From assembly GCA_029204225.1 (NCBI GenBank), contig CM055098.1, positions 23,129,367 through 23,193,366 of the forward strand: a stretch of DNA of 64,000 bases. Reading direction: 5' to 3'. Source of the DNA: Diphasiastrum complanatum. Its lineage: Eukaryota > Streptophyta > Lycopodiopsida > Lycopodiales > Lycopodiaceae. This document shows positions 52,801 to 58,638 of the stretch, one piece after another. The first letter of the stretch is position 1, and every line of letters begins with the position of its first letter. A model generated the notes under the pieces. The model ran no database searches. It was given only the letters and a program-made list of their open reading frames with translations, and was not told the origin of the DNA. Position numbers and translations under genes: made by a program.

Positions 52801-55800
52801 TGACACCATCGTTGATGCATCTCTTGATAGTTTGCCAAATTTTTATGATGAAGACGTTGGACAGCAGGTTCAGTCATCTTCTTTTGCTCATTTACAGCCC
52901 ATTTTACATCATGTGCAGTCCATTATGCTTCAGGAACAGCCTGCGGAAGATTATGAACAACATGGTCCATGTTGGGAACACTTTGGGCAGCAAAGTGTTG
53001 AACAGCCCATAACAGTTCCTTGTCGGCTGGAGACTTTGCAGTAAGCAAAGAAATGTCTTACTGTGAAGGAAAGGCACATGCCTCTTTAAGATCAGTACCT
53101 CTTGCTGATTTTTTTGGTTCTGCACTTACTCTTCATCATGATGTTGGTACATTGCCTACTAAATGTGAGCAAGTCATTGACGGTAAGGTTCGGGAGGATG
53201 TGATGCCAAAAGAGTTTGGTACTCTTTTTTATTGTCCTTATGGTAAGAAGTACTTTCAAATGATGTGGGAGCCTATGCTGGATTACAAGTCCATGTTTCG
53301 ACTTATTGCCGAGTTTATGTTGGTTCCCTACTTCGGATGGAGCATGCAAATCCTCACCCTTCGACTTGATGCTTCATTATTACGCATTCTTTTCCTTTTA
53401 TATGTTGGACATGATTGGGGATGAGATTTCGACTACTTCGGTGCGAAGTTTATTTGGCGACATGAAGTTGGGACAGCAAGTTGCATTTTTCTCTCTGGAG
53501 AAGTTACTTCATGTTATGTTATGCATTTCCATTTAAGGAGAGTGTTGGAATGTAAATGGAATTGCTTACATTACCATAGGTTACTTTCACCCAAAAGGTC
53601 GAGAGTTGTGTAACCATGGTCATTTATTATATTAGGCTTACTAAACTTAGAGTTAGCTAAGTTAATATGAAATTAACTTGGTAGGGACTCATGGGTCAAC
53701 TAAGCCAAATTGTGACATTAAGTACCCCAACTTGACATATTGGAGGTACCTTATTCTTTCTATGTAACTTATAGAAAGTTGGATAGTCAACAGTCAAGTA
53801 GTTGGATAGCCAATAGTCAAGTAGTTGGATAGCCAATAGTCATGAAGTTAGATAGTCATCTTGGACTATATATATGTGTGCATCCTATTTGTATGAGACA
53901 CTTTTGTAAGCAATACTGACTATTCTCCTTGGCTGTCCACGAGTTTCTACAAGAGGGTTTCTAGCCATCTCTCTCTTTCTTTTGAGAATGCTTTGTGTGA
54001 TTGAATAGTTAAGATCCTGGATCCTTAGGCTTCTATTTCCTACATTGTGGACTTCAGGAAAGGCTTTGTTTCTGTCCCACGCTCCCTACTCATTCAGCGA
54101 CTCCTTGACCTTGGCTTCTCCACTGACATCATTCTAGCTATGATGGCTCTTTATGAGAGATTCTTGGGTTGTTTCCGGCATGGCAATGATATTTTTTAGC
54201 ACAATTCGAGCACCATTCGGGTGAAGCAAGGTTTTTTCCTTTCACTGGTTCTTTTTGGACTATATATTGATGAGTTGATGGGAGTCCCAGGAGCTCATTC
54301 TCGATGGACAACCTCTAGAAGTAGTCTCTTCATACACTGACTTGGGGATACTTTTCACTAGTCCTACATTTAGCATGCAATAGGCAACTACCACTCGACT
54401 TGGGAAGGGACATGCCTCTCTTGTTCAGCTAGAGCGGTTTTTCTTCTGAAAGTCCACTCGGGATGCTAGGAGTAATGTAGACTATTTGATACCATTGTCA
54501 CTCCCACATACTTATATGCAGCAGAAACATGGTGTACCAGTCTTTCCTCCTCACACTGGGCCAATATCTCGAGATTACAAATTGCCATGTTAGCTCGTAT
54601 GATTTAGACGAAGCCTTCTGTTCCACACGAGATCCTCTTTGCCAAGTTTGTTGTTCCAGCTATACAAATAGATGTAGTTCACCAACTTGTCACATATATT
54701 CATAGAGTTTAAGCACTTCTAAATGGAGAGGGGAGATATGCACAGATAGCACTCGCTTCTTCACACTATCTTCATGATCAGGGCTACAGGCTGCCGTGGT
54801 TTTCTCAGGCATCCCACCTCCTTGAGTCATTTGGTGTCTCTATTATAGATCTTCCCACAAGTACTCACCAGTATATCAGAAGCTTTTTATATAGTGCATA
54901 CCTTCATCGTAATCATTTTATTGAGATGGACATAGCAGGGTTCCCAGTCTCCCACAATATTTGGACTTGTGATTATCACATAGCCTCAGATTCACATTGG
55001 GGAAGCTCTGTGTTTCATCACATCAATTGGCTATTGAGACTGAGAGGTTCCGCGGCATTCCGAGGGAGGGTCGGATATGCCAGGTATGCTCTTTGGGTGC
55101 TGAGGAGCATTTTATTTTAAAATGCCCAATATACTACGAGATTAGAGGGAGCCTACCACTGCTTGTTTCGCAACATGCCCACATAATACCTCTTTCTTCT
55201 ATAGGATAAGACCACGCTAGGACCCAGATTTTGATGATGAGATGGGTGATGATACACATATCCATAGAGATCAGAGACACCATTCATAGTCATAGTCATG
55301 CCACAATTCAAGATATATGTCCTATCATGAGGGGACATCCTTCTCATCCTCCTAGACGGTGTCAACGAACCTCACGTTGCAGCTCACATCACATCCTTCT
55401 TCCTCAGTAGCAAATCATGATGATAGTGATATTGATGTTGCTATACCTCACTTTGTATATCTAGCAGCATTGTAGTCATACATATCTCACTCATTTCAGT
55501 TCATAGTATTTAGTTATGTTGTTTTCTTTGCTATGATTTTGGAGACATTTTCATAAGCTCCCATTGATACCAAACACTTCACATGTATATTACTAGTCTT
55601 CTATGCCTTTTGGCATGGAAAAGACATTAATAAAGCTTTCTTTCTTTCTTTTGAAACATGAAGAGTCTGTCAGCTAAAACTTTTGTATCTTTCAAGATTC
55701 ATTTTTATTTCCAATGAGAATTGCGGCAGTCAAAAAACTTCAGCTTGAGTGCCATCCATTCCTGCATTTTGGGAAAAAGATTGACCAAGCTACTTGATTT

Positions 55801-58531
55801 ACTTGATGCATCAGCTTGAAGATGACAATGCACTCTTGCTGGAAAATCAGCTGCCCAAACTGCTTTCAGATATCCAACTCCAGATAACCAATCATCTTCA
55901 TTTTCAGTAACCGACTCTCTACCTTAGCTTCTCTTCTCCTTCACATACTATCCCCTACTCTGATCCCGGAATCCAATTAGTTCTTAACTTTCTCTGCATC
56001 ACAGATCAGGTATGCCTCTTCACATTGTCTGCTCTTCTTCTAAAGAGACAAGTCTCTTCATTTTTAAATGTAAAGCCTTCATGTCATCCTATCTTTCCTA
56101 TTTTAGTTATCCAAACTGCAGGTCTCAGAAAATTCTTTTGGGATTGCTAGAATTGGTGAATTCCCCACCCCCTCCCCCCCTTTTGTAAATTCAAGTTTAT
56201 AAACATTCAAACATGTTAAAATATTCAAGGTAGCAGGTAGGCCCAATCCAAACTGCAGTCCAGACACCTGTCCATTTTAAATCCAAAGCAGTCAATGGCA
56301 CAAAGCCTTCCAACATCACCATCTCTGGGAATTTGAGACCTTAAACATCCATTGAATACAGCATCAAAAACACATACTGTGAACTCTAAACTCTTAAAGT
56401 GCCGAACAAAATCATAGCAACAGTTCACAGATGCGCTTGCACCCAAGTCCCAAACATATGCTTATCGAATTAATACATCCTAGAAACGATTTTAGGTAGC
56501 CTCATAACCAACCAGCTGAAGGTATAAAGCAAAAAAAAGATTTTCGACCCATAAATTCTTCAAGTTCTTGTACAATGGTACCTGCATATGATCAAGTGAC
56601 GTCAACAGTGCAGCTTTACACTCAGGTTCACCTGCACTAGGTGTGCTGGCACTGCTATCACTTGGAGTGCCTGAATCAACAAGACTGTTGACATATGGAT
56701 TACCAAAAGTTTCTTCGTTGTGTTCGTCAACATTGTTATGTTCTTCCTCCTCCCCAGCATCAGTTACTTCTAAGCGAATTACTGACGAAAACCTGCTCTC
56801 CTCATCAAGGTGTTCAAATTCAGATGTCAAATGAAACTCTCGCTCCTATAAGAGAAAGGACAGGCATAAGTTACTTGTATAATTGAAAGTTGAAGATTTC
56901 AAAATTAAGAAAACCATGGAATACGGCCTCTTTTCCACCATCAGGCGAATTCCATGCCAGATTATTCTCTAAAAGGGGGGGAAGTTTACAACCAACCTCG
57001 GCAAGATGAAGGTTCCTGGTCGATTGTCCTTCAATCTCTCTAGCTATTCTCCAGGCCTCTCTTTCTCGTTCTCTGGTTTGTGGGCCTCTCTCCAGCTTTG
57101 TTGTGTATAGCTCCTCATCAAATGTGCTTTCTATGCCAAACAAAGCTTTGTTTGTCTCGAACTGATCCCAGTTCCTATAGAGGAAAGAAAGTTAACCTCG
57201 GACCAAAATCCTGTTATGGAGCTTAAGGAACCGTGAAACGAGATTATAATTCCATTCAGAGCGATCACAACTTCAGTCTGTTTCAGATACATATCCGGTA
57301 GAAAAAAGAAACACAAGAAAGGCTGAAAGTTAAAACTGAAAGGAGACTTGCATAAATGATCGCTGTTTTGTTAGGAGTTCCCCAGGGCTTTGATTTTTAC
57401 AAGCTTAAAGCTACTCATACATGAGCTATGGAATGATTATGAGATCTTACACAAGGACTAGCTCTACCTGTTCCATGTACTTTGAAATGTTGATTCAAGA
57501 CCTAGATTTCTAGGTGCCTCACTATCAGGCTTCCATGGCTTCAGCTCCCGTTCAACATCACGACATCGACCTTGAGACAGAACAGAATCTGTCAGAATCT
57601 CATTTCTGTTCTCCCTTATTCGACCATTTGAATAGGAATCTGCTGTAAGAGATACATCCTGCATGAATGAAAGAAACATGCCACACTTGAAGCACAACAG
57701 CATTGCAAACTGCTGAATCATACTAAAAGAAGCGAGAATTAAAAGCTTCACAAACCTTTGCTGTAATCTGGACAAAATCTTTCTCATATATAATAAGTGT
57801 CTTGACTGGTGCCTTTCTTGCAGCCTCTTTTATGCAACCGTTCTTCGCAACTTTAGCAGACCCATCCTTGGTTAGGCTTGCCATTTTCAAAACCACCCCT
57901 GCCAAAAGGGTACACCTTCAAATAATCTTTGTACAGCTATAGATTTACCTGTCGTATCCTAGCACATTGGGCTTTTCAGCTAGCGAGTTGATGGTTCTAA
58001 TATCAAATTGCTACATGAACTAAACGCTTCATGAAAAGAAAGTACACTATGAAGTTCATGAGGTTCTTACACAACCTGTAAGATGGATGGAGAGCCCACA
58101 AAGAAACAGAACCTTGGTTGAAAGACAAAAAAAGATAAAGGACACTGACCAAAATCCTTTTCAGCATTTGCAGTGTGGAAAATCCCTGAATAGATGGAGC
58201 CATTTGTCACTTGAACTTCCACAGGCTGGCCAATCAAGCACATTGTCAAGAACAGCAATCTATCATGAAGTGGTTTCTCCATACTTCCTCTGATTCGACC
58301 TAAAGAACCTGCATCATCCTTCTCTGTTGAGTGCCTTCCACTGCCACTGGGAAAAGAATTGTTGGCATTTGGATGGTCCACAGAAACAATATCAGGAATA
58401 GAGGATCGCCACGTGTGAGCATCAGAACGGTGGTTTGAATCAACTCGAAGCCCAGGATCTCTGTCTGGCCGGCGGCGATTGACCCCGTTTGCGGACACCA
58501 ATGGCCTCTGTTGGACCTGCTGATGATTCAT
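15589..58531 (-). CDS. CID4: Ataxin-2 homologue, CID3/CID4 type PABP-interacting protein (13 exons, about 43 kb)
   Basis: Exons (minus): 58150-58531, 57756-57898, 57468-57658, 56997-57174, 56582-56845, 37502-37626, 20010-20118, 19806-19908, 19153-19643, 18725-19057, 16225-16326, 15962-16024, tentative 15589-15672. All phases agree, giving 828 codons through exon 12. Domains: Lsm/SM-ATX at residues about 85-175 ([34 protein letters not shown]), LsmAD at about 240-298 ([30 protein letters not shown]), PAM2 at about 655-675 split over exons 9/10 (SSLNPNAK / [13 protein letters not shown]), then a Gln/Pro-rich tail. Family members bind RNA through Lsm and the MLLE domain of poly(A)-binding protein through PAM2, acting in cytoplasmic mRNP and stress granules. 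The split between CID3 and CID4 is not resolved here. All recognised transposons lie in introns; the frame shows no lesion. Confidence 0.9.
15962..16024 (-). CDS. CID4: CID4 exon 12
   Basis: Acceptor GTTGCCAG, reads [20 protein letters not shown], donor CAG^GTACAG. 21 codons. Confidence 0.8.
16225..16326 (-). CDS. CID4: CID4 exon 11
   Basis: Acceptor TTGGCAG, reads [20 protein letters not shown] then [14 protein letters not shown], donor TTG^GTATGT. 34 codons, phase 0 both ends. Confidence 0.85.
16487..18115 (-). mobile_element. Degenerate Ty3/gypsy remnant in CID4 intron 10 (RNase H end, integrase, chromodomain)
   Basis: Read on the minus strand: [12 protein letters not shown] at about 18.07-18.11 kb (end of RNase H, normally VVADALSR), then a weak zinc-finger region, then [20 protein letters not shown] and [13 protein letters not shown] (17.5-17.7 kb), [20 protein letters not shown] and ILEDYLHHC for the D-D-E core, and [18 protein letters not shown] at about 16.65-16.73 kb for the chromodomain. 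Many stops and frameshifts. gag, protease and RT are absent and no LTRs were identified, so this is an old fragment. It lies in the same orientation as the host gene. Confidence 0.8.
18116..18724. other. Remainder of CID4 intron 10
   Basis: AT-rich intronic sequence with no recognised gene or repeat apart from the gypsy remnant to its left. Confidence 0.5.
18725..19057 (-). CDS. CID4: CID4 exon 10 (second half of PAM2)
   Basis: Acceptor TTGGTAG, starts [14 protein letters not shown], completing PAM2; then a Pro/Gln-rich tail ending PPQSQQQ. 111 codons, donor CAG^GTAATT. Confidence 0.92.
19153..19643 (-). CDS. CID4: CID4 exon 9 (Ser/Thr/Ala-rich, first half of PAM2)
   Basis: Acceptor ACCTCAG; 163 codons of low-complexity sequence ending [10 protein letters not shown], donor AAG^GTGACC. 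The PAM2 core SLNPNAK closes the exon. Confidence 0.9.
19806..19908 (-). CDS. CID4: CID4 exon 8
   Basis: Acceptor CTGTTAG, reads [18 protein letters not shown] then [16 protein letters not shown], donor GCAG^GTAGAT. 103 nt, phase 1 end. Confidence 0.82.
20010..20118 (-). CDS. CID4: CID4 exon 7 (charged helical segment)
   Basis: Acceptor CTTTACAG, reads [20 protein letters not shown] and [16 protein letters not shown], donor AAT^GTAAGT. 109 nt. Confidence 0.85.
20119..21100. other. CID4 intron 6, exon-7-proximal part
   Basis: No coding sequence or element recognised. Confidence 0.5.
21130..21780 (-). repeat. Candidate 3' LTR of copia F
   Basis: On the minus strand a TG-starting stretch (TGAGAGTTGGGTC, about 21775) contains inverted ATGCATGCAT and a TATA box, CCTATATAATGG, at 21571-21582, followed by a probable transcribed R/U5 part. 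It lies beyond the 3' end of copia F pol, where a 3' LTR belongs. Without a second copy the borders are guesses. Confidence 0.35.
21995..24985 (-). mobile_element. Copia F: degenerate Ty1/copia element
   Basis: Minus-strand order gag, protease region, integrase, RT is copia. gag: [20 protein letters not shown] (24.9 kb) and CCHC knuckle [14 protein letters not shown] (24.47-24.51 kb). Integrase: [42 protein letters not shown] (D-D-E), and [90 protein letters not shown] (catalytic DD intact). It ends with [17 protein letters not shown] near 22.0 kb; the RNase H domain is missing. Several frameshifts. gag is cut at about 24985, where copia D LTR sequence begins. Confidence 0.88.
24986..26150 (+). 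repeat. 5' LTR of copia D (left-truncated)
   Basis: Similarity to the 3' LTR starts around CACGACTTAAAC (24979-24990) and runs to CACCAACA at 26150. It contains at least five CGTAAGT words and their inverse ACTTACG at 25030-25320. A dinucleotide run (AC)n sits at 25693-25709. Confidence 0.85.
26155..26166 (+). other. Primer-binding site of copia D (tRNA-iMet)
   Basis: TGGTATCAGAGC, four bases after the LTR end. Confidence 0.88.
26246..28771 (+). pseudogene. gag-pol: gag-protease-integrase of copia D
   Basis: Start at 26246 ([20 protein letters not shown]). gag (UBN2/copia type): [20 protein letters not shown] and [17 protein letters not shown] knuckle [14 protein letters not shown] at about 26981. 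Protease [13 protein letters not shown] at about 27155. gag-pre-integrase [14 protein letters not shown]; integrase core [11 protein letters not shown] (Asp), [13 protein letters not shown] (Asp), [13 protein letters not shown] (Glu; the usual ERKN is EWKN). The domain continues with [15 protein letters not shown]. An 842-codon open frame, unusually intact, but it drifts out of frame at about 28430; the correct frame continues into RT. The frame encodes a capsid precursor, the protease that processes it and the integrase. Confidence 0.9.
28735..29853 (+). pseudogene. pol: RT and partial RNase H of copia D
   Basis: RT starts [20 protein letters not shown]. Near 28880 a stop and small deletion remove the KARLVAKG-like stretch; [33 protein letters not shown] and [10 protein letters not shown] follow. 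The catalytic motif reads YVDG (about 29260) instead of YVDD, so polymerase activity should be lost. RT end and RNase H begin at 29344 ([44 protein letters not shown]). RNase H stops after the first catalytic Asp; the sequence then becomes LTR-like. Confidence 0.88.
29832..31161 (+). repeat. 3' LTR of copia D
   Basis: Ends at 31161 (CACCAACA). Left border is tentative: GGAGGGA at 29824-29830 could be the polypurine tract before TGCGACTG. Compared with the 5' copy it has a 33-bp insertion near 30935 and an (AG)14 tract at 30673-30700 where the 5' copy has (AC)n. Confidence 0.75.
31173..32665 (-). pseudogene. LINE-b reverse transcriptase
   Basis: RT fingers ([12 protein letters not shown]-like, 32.6 kb), the QAGFR region (about 32.35 kb), catalytic YVDD and the post-RT region ([34 protein letters not shown]) are recognisable over four frames. 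It is clearly the same protein as at 39.0-41.2 kb. Confidence 0.85.
33088..33891 (-). pseudogene. LINE-b endonuclease
   Basis: Apurinic-type endonuclease that nicks target DNA for target-primed reverse transcription. Motifs GGVACLY, GDFNART and SDHS are all present, more complete than in LINE-a; frames break near 33500 and 33650. Confidence 0.85.
34763..34845. repeat. (GA)n/(GAA)n microsatellite
   Basis: About 29 GA units followed by GAA units. On the minus strand this is the CTT/CT tail of LINE-f, directly abutting LINE-b. Confidence 0.95.
34835..36260 (-). mobile_element. LINE-f: copy with ORF1 but no ORF2
   Basis: Minus strand: 5' UTR with a CT run (36177-36200), ORF1 from ATG at 36032 ([15 protein letters not shown], then a Ser/Pro-rich region), coiled-coil part ([20 protein letters not shown]), then [12 protein letters not shown] and [18 protein letters not shown], ending about 35082. 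A roughly 200-bp 3' UTR follows and ends with the family's terminal hairpin (34860-34873), the AAAGACATCAATAAAGCTT box and the CT-rich tail. Endonuclease and RT are entirely missing. ORF1 proteins are RNA-binding chaperones of LINE particles. Confidence 0.8.
35082..36032 (-). pseudogene. LINE-f ORF1 protein
   Basis: Needs three frames; breaks near 35740 and 35460. The C-terminal half matches LINE-b ORF1 (NIRVRGIP against [21 protein letters not shown] against [13 protein letters not shown]). Together these suggest an L1-ORF1-like RNA-binding fold; that assignment is by motif resemblance only. Confidence 0.7.
36270..37501. other. CID4 intron 6, exon-6-proximal part
   Basis: No gene found. Contains a 14-C homopolymer at 37274-37287 and two near copies of a 25-30-base stretch (GGCGAAAGGTTGGCCTAAAC type) at about 36390-36460. 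Confidence 0.5.
37502..37626 (-). CDS. CID4: CID4 exon 6 (isolated between two giant introns)
   Basis: Acceptor TTTTTTGCAG, reads [20 protein letters not shown] then [19 protein letters not shown], donor ACAG^GTTCTC. Phases match exon 5 (0) and exon 7 (2). Serine/proline content and the SIEALN motif fit the family. Confidence 0.82.
37627..38588. other. CID4 intron 5, left end
   Basis: No gene. Short duplications occur: GCTTGCAGATCAATCATTGGAA at 37731 and 37811 (first 20 bases shared), ATTTTTTGTACTATAT at 38515 and 38541, and an (AC)n run at 38181. Confidence 0.5.
38589..38890 (+). mobile_element. MITE copy 1 (palindrome-tipped hAT-type family)
   Basis: Starts CCAAGGTTTGCAGGCCGC and parallels the reverse complement of the 60393-60808 element through GGGATTTCC, AGGGTTTCCC and a later ATATGGGTATCAAATGAAAGG block. 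Its right end is lost next to LINE-c. Confidence 0.65.
38893..41478 (+). mobile_element. LINE-c: 5'-truncated non-LTR element with nearly open RT
   Basis: Begins within ORF2 after the endonuclease and continues through RT, the post-RT region, stop at 41220, a 190-bp 3' UTR, terminal hairpin GTGCCCCTGGGCAC (41409-41422), AAAAGACGTTAATAATAAT and a TTCTAA/CT tail to 41478. It is the best preserved member of the LINE family in the window. Confidence 0.9.
39000..41220 (+). pseudogene. LINE-c reverse transcriptase (one frameshift)
   Basis: Two frames, 39000-39989 and 39970-41220, joined by a single frameshift at about 39975. RT motifs: [92 protein letters not shown] (catalytic YADD). After the thumb comes a long conserved region ([34 protein letters not shown]) and a C-terminal CCHC knuckle, [20 protein letters not shown] (about 40795). 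The enzyme would copy its own RNA at a nicked target. RT motifs are unlike the usual plant L1 wording; clade is not assigned. Confidence 0.9.
41640..44880 (-). pseudogene. hAT-superfamily transposase pseudogene (BED finger, DUF659, dimerisation region)
   Basis: Minus strand, with introns. BED-like finger [19 protein letters not shown] at about 44.75 kb; [16 protein letters not shown] (44.2 kb); [14 protein letters not shown] (44.03 kb); [19 protein letters not shown] and [17 protein letters not shown] (43.8-43.9 kb); [20 protein letters not shown] then [18 protein letters not shown] (43.6-43.72 kb), the DUF659 catalytic region; [20 protein letters not shown] (43.4 kb); [18 protein letters not shown] (42.93 kb); [20 protein letters not shown] and [14 protein letters not shown] (42.56-42.65 kb), the hAT dimerisation motif. 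In-frame stops at about 43736 and 44050. A low-complexity C-terminal tail reaches 41.64 kb. Terminal inverted repeats were not identified. Confidence 0.85.
44990..45400. repeat. Diverged tandem repeats of about 165 bp with a telomere-like stretch
   Basis: CTGCAACTCAATCGCATG (45001) and CTGCATCTCAATTGGATG (about 45167) start related units that share CTACAAGCAATAA and ACTAAYAGCAYAAGCATGT; a third, weaker unit follows at about 45.3 kb. The first unit has three CCCTAAA copies at 45029-45049. Position just outside the hAT transposase suggests subterminal repeats of that transposon. Confidence 0.55.
45517..45661 (-). mobile_element. MITE copy 3 with a perfect 23-bp hairpin
   Basis: Arms at 45517-45539 and 45557-45579 are perfect reverse complements with a 17-base loop. 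Beyond them GGATCGCACCGG, TGGATCGTGATCCGCTGCAA matches, on the opposite strand, the left end of the 60393 element. Same palindrome-rich family, here without visible target duplication. Confidence 0.6.
45690..48239. other. CID4 intron 5, middle
   Basis: No gene. Contains a perfect 14-bp hairpin at 47594-47625 (loop TCCT) and a cluster of four CCTYGTTTCYC words at about 47753-47820; otherwise AT-rich intronic sequence. Confidence 0.5.
48898..49376 (+). repeat. 5' LTR of copia E
   Basis: TGTTGGAATGTAAATGG to CTATTTCCTACA, immediately followed by the PBS. TATA-like TATATATATG at 49198-49208. Confidence 0.95.
49377..49389 (+). other. Primer-binding site of copia E (tRNA-iMet)
   Basis: TGGTATCAGAGCC directly at the LTR end. 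Confidence 0.93.
49975..51260 (+). pseudogene. gag: gag and protease of copia E
   Basis: Start at 49975 ([20 protein letters not shown]), 0.6 kb after the PBS. gag: [40 protein letters not shown], then [16 protein letters not shown]. The frame shifts near 50620; CCHC knuckle [14 protein letters not shown] lies at 50751-50792 in the new frame. Protease [18 protein letters not shown] at about 51027 with the DSG triad. It ends in an A13 run (51222-51234) where the frame is lost again. Confidence 0.88.
51257..52047 (+). pseudogene. int: Integrase remnant of copia E (core deleted)
   Basis: gag-pre-integrase [17 protein letters not shown], zinc-finger Cys pair CEECILGKF, first core motif [10 protein letters not shown], then a direct jump (about 51655) to [20 protein letters not shown], the sequence after the catalytic Glu. 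The second Asp and the Glu are gone. The rest ([48 protein letters not shown]) is well preserved. Confidence 0.88.
52048..53542 (+). pseudogene. Rearranged linker/RT remnant of copia E
   Basis: 52085-53044 is an open 319-codon frame but looks like stitched remnants. The linker has direct repeats (GQQGPSSE in another frame). RT start [20 protein letters not shown] is followed within 15 residues by RT-end sequence [14 protein letters not shown]. Then comes unrecognised Ser/Phe-rich sequence. At 52855-53250 a second, diverged copy of linker plus RT start appears: [15 protein letters not shown] against [15 protein letters not shown]. RNase H is absent. Confidence 0.7.
53543..54044 (+). repeat. 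3' LTR of copia E
   Basis: 502 bp; longer than the 5' copy by one tandem 23-bp unit near 53808-53830. Followed by TTGTG. Confidence 0.95.
55652..56581. other. CID4 intron 5, right end
   Basis: No gene or repeat recognised. Up to the exon 5 donor the sequence is ordinary intron with a pyrimidine-rich 55.9-56.1 kb. Confidence 0.5.
56582..56845 (-). CDS. CID4: CID4 exon 5 (acidic region)
   Basis: Acceptor CTTATAG, 88 codons, [20 protein letters not shown] and an acidic stretch, ending LLTSLDHMQ, donor CAG^GTACCAT. The following intron is about 19 kb. Confidence 0.9.
56997..57174 (-). CDS. CID4: CID4 exon 4 (LsmAD domain)
   Basis: Reads [34 protein letters not shown] and [19 protein letters not shown], the LsmAD signature. 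Donor GAG^GTTGGTT; 178 nt. Confidence 0.92.
57468..57658 (-). CDS. CID4: CID4 exon 3
   Basis: Acceptor TCATGCAG, reads [15 protein letters not shown] to [11 protein letters not shown], donor AG^GTAGAGC. 191 nt, phase 2 end. Confidence 0.88.
57756..57898 (-). CDS. CID4: CID4 exon 2 (second half of Lsm domain)
   Basis: Acceptor TTGGCAG, reads [12 protein letters not shown]...[17 protein letters not shown], donor AAG^GTTTGTG. 143 nt, completes the glycine split by intron 1. Confidence 0.9.
58150..58531 (-). CDS. CID4: CID4 exon 1 (start, N-terminal half of Lsm domain)
   Basis: Starts [16 protein letters not shown]; 127 codons plus one base, donor G^GTCAGTG. The ATG at 58531 is chosen because MNxQQ fits plant family members; an in-frame ATG seven codons upstream (58552) is possible. 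The 5' UTR continues to an acceptor TTTTTCAG at about 58639. Confidence 0.9.
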
Positions 58532-58556
58532 TACTTCAACGTTCCAAAGCATCAAC

Positions 58557-58625
58557 CTAAATATTCTCGGCGCACAACTTTCTCCCGCGTCTGCACAGCA
58601 ATGCTCGCTCACTCATCAATGCCAT
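58557..58625 (-). promoter_or_regulatory. Upstream ORF in the CID4 5' UTR
   Basis: ATG at 58625 opens a 22-codon frame that ends with TAG at 58557-58559, 25 bases before the main ATG and out of frame with it. It lies within the putative second 5'-UTR exon (start about 58638). Such uORFs can reduce translation of the main frame; whether this one is used is inference. Confidence 0.5.
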
Positions 58626-58638
58626 CTATATTTTGAAT

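Larger units (their letters stand above)
48898..54044 (+). mobile_element. Copia E: non-autonomous Ty1/copia element
   Basis: LTRs at 48898-49376 (479 bp) and 53543-54044 (502 bp), PBS 49377-49389, polypurine tract TTAAGGAGAG at 53533-53542, TSD TTGTG on both sides (48893-48897, 54045-54049). The LTRs differ at about 9 positions plus one 23-bp tandem duplication in the 3' copy. The interior has gag and protease, but most of the integrase core and nearly all RT and RNase H are missing, replaced by a duplicated and diverged linker region. It therefore depends on a helper for movement. Confidence 0.93.
48240..55651 (+). mobile_element. LINE-d, split by copia E
   Basis: Left part 48240-48897: endonuclease start ([20 protein letters not shown]), then after a deletion the RT fingers ([47 protein letters not shown]). 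Right part 54045-55651: [49 protein letters not shown], then a degenerate C-terminus, terminal hairpin ATGCCTTTTGGCAT (55604-55617), AAGACATTAATAAAGCTTTC and a TTTC tail. The YADD region is deleted. Copia E interrupts exactly between YCCFV and DFRK. Confidence 0.88.

Noticed and set aside
52085-53044. Novel 319-residue protein gene
   Set aside because: It contains recognisable copia RT ends and linker sequence inside a proven LTR element.
58067-58612. Longer N-terminus for CID4 from 58612
   Set aside because: The first codon there is GTG, not ATG, and it lies in the 5' UTR; 58531 or 58552 are the real candidates.
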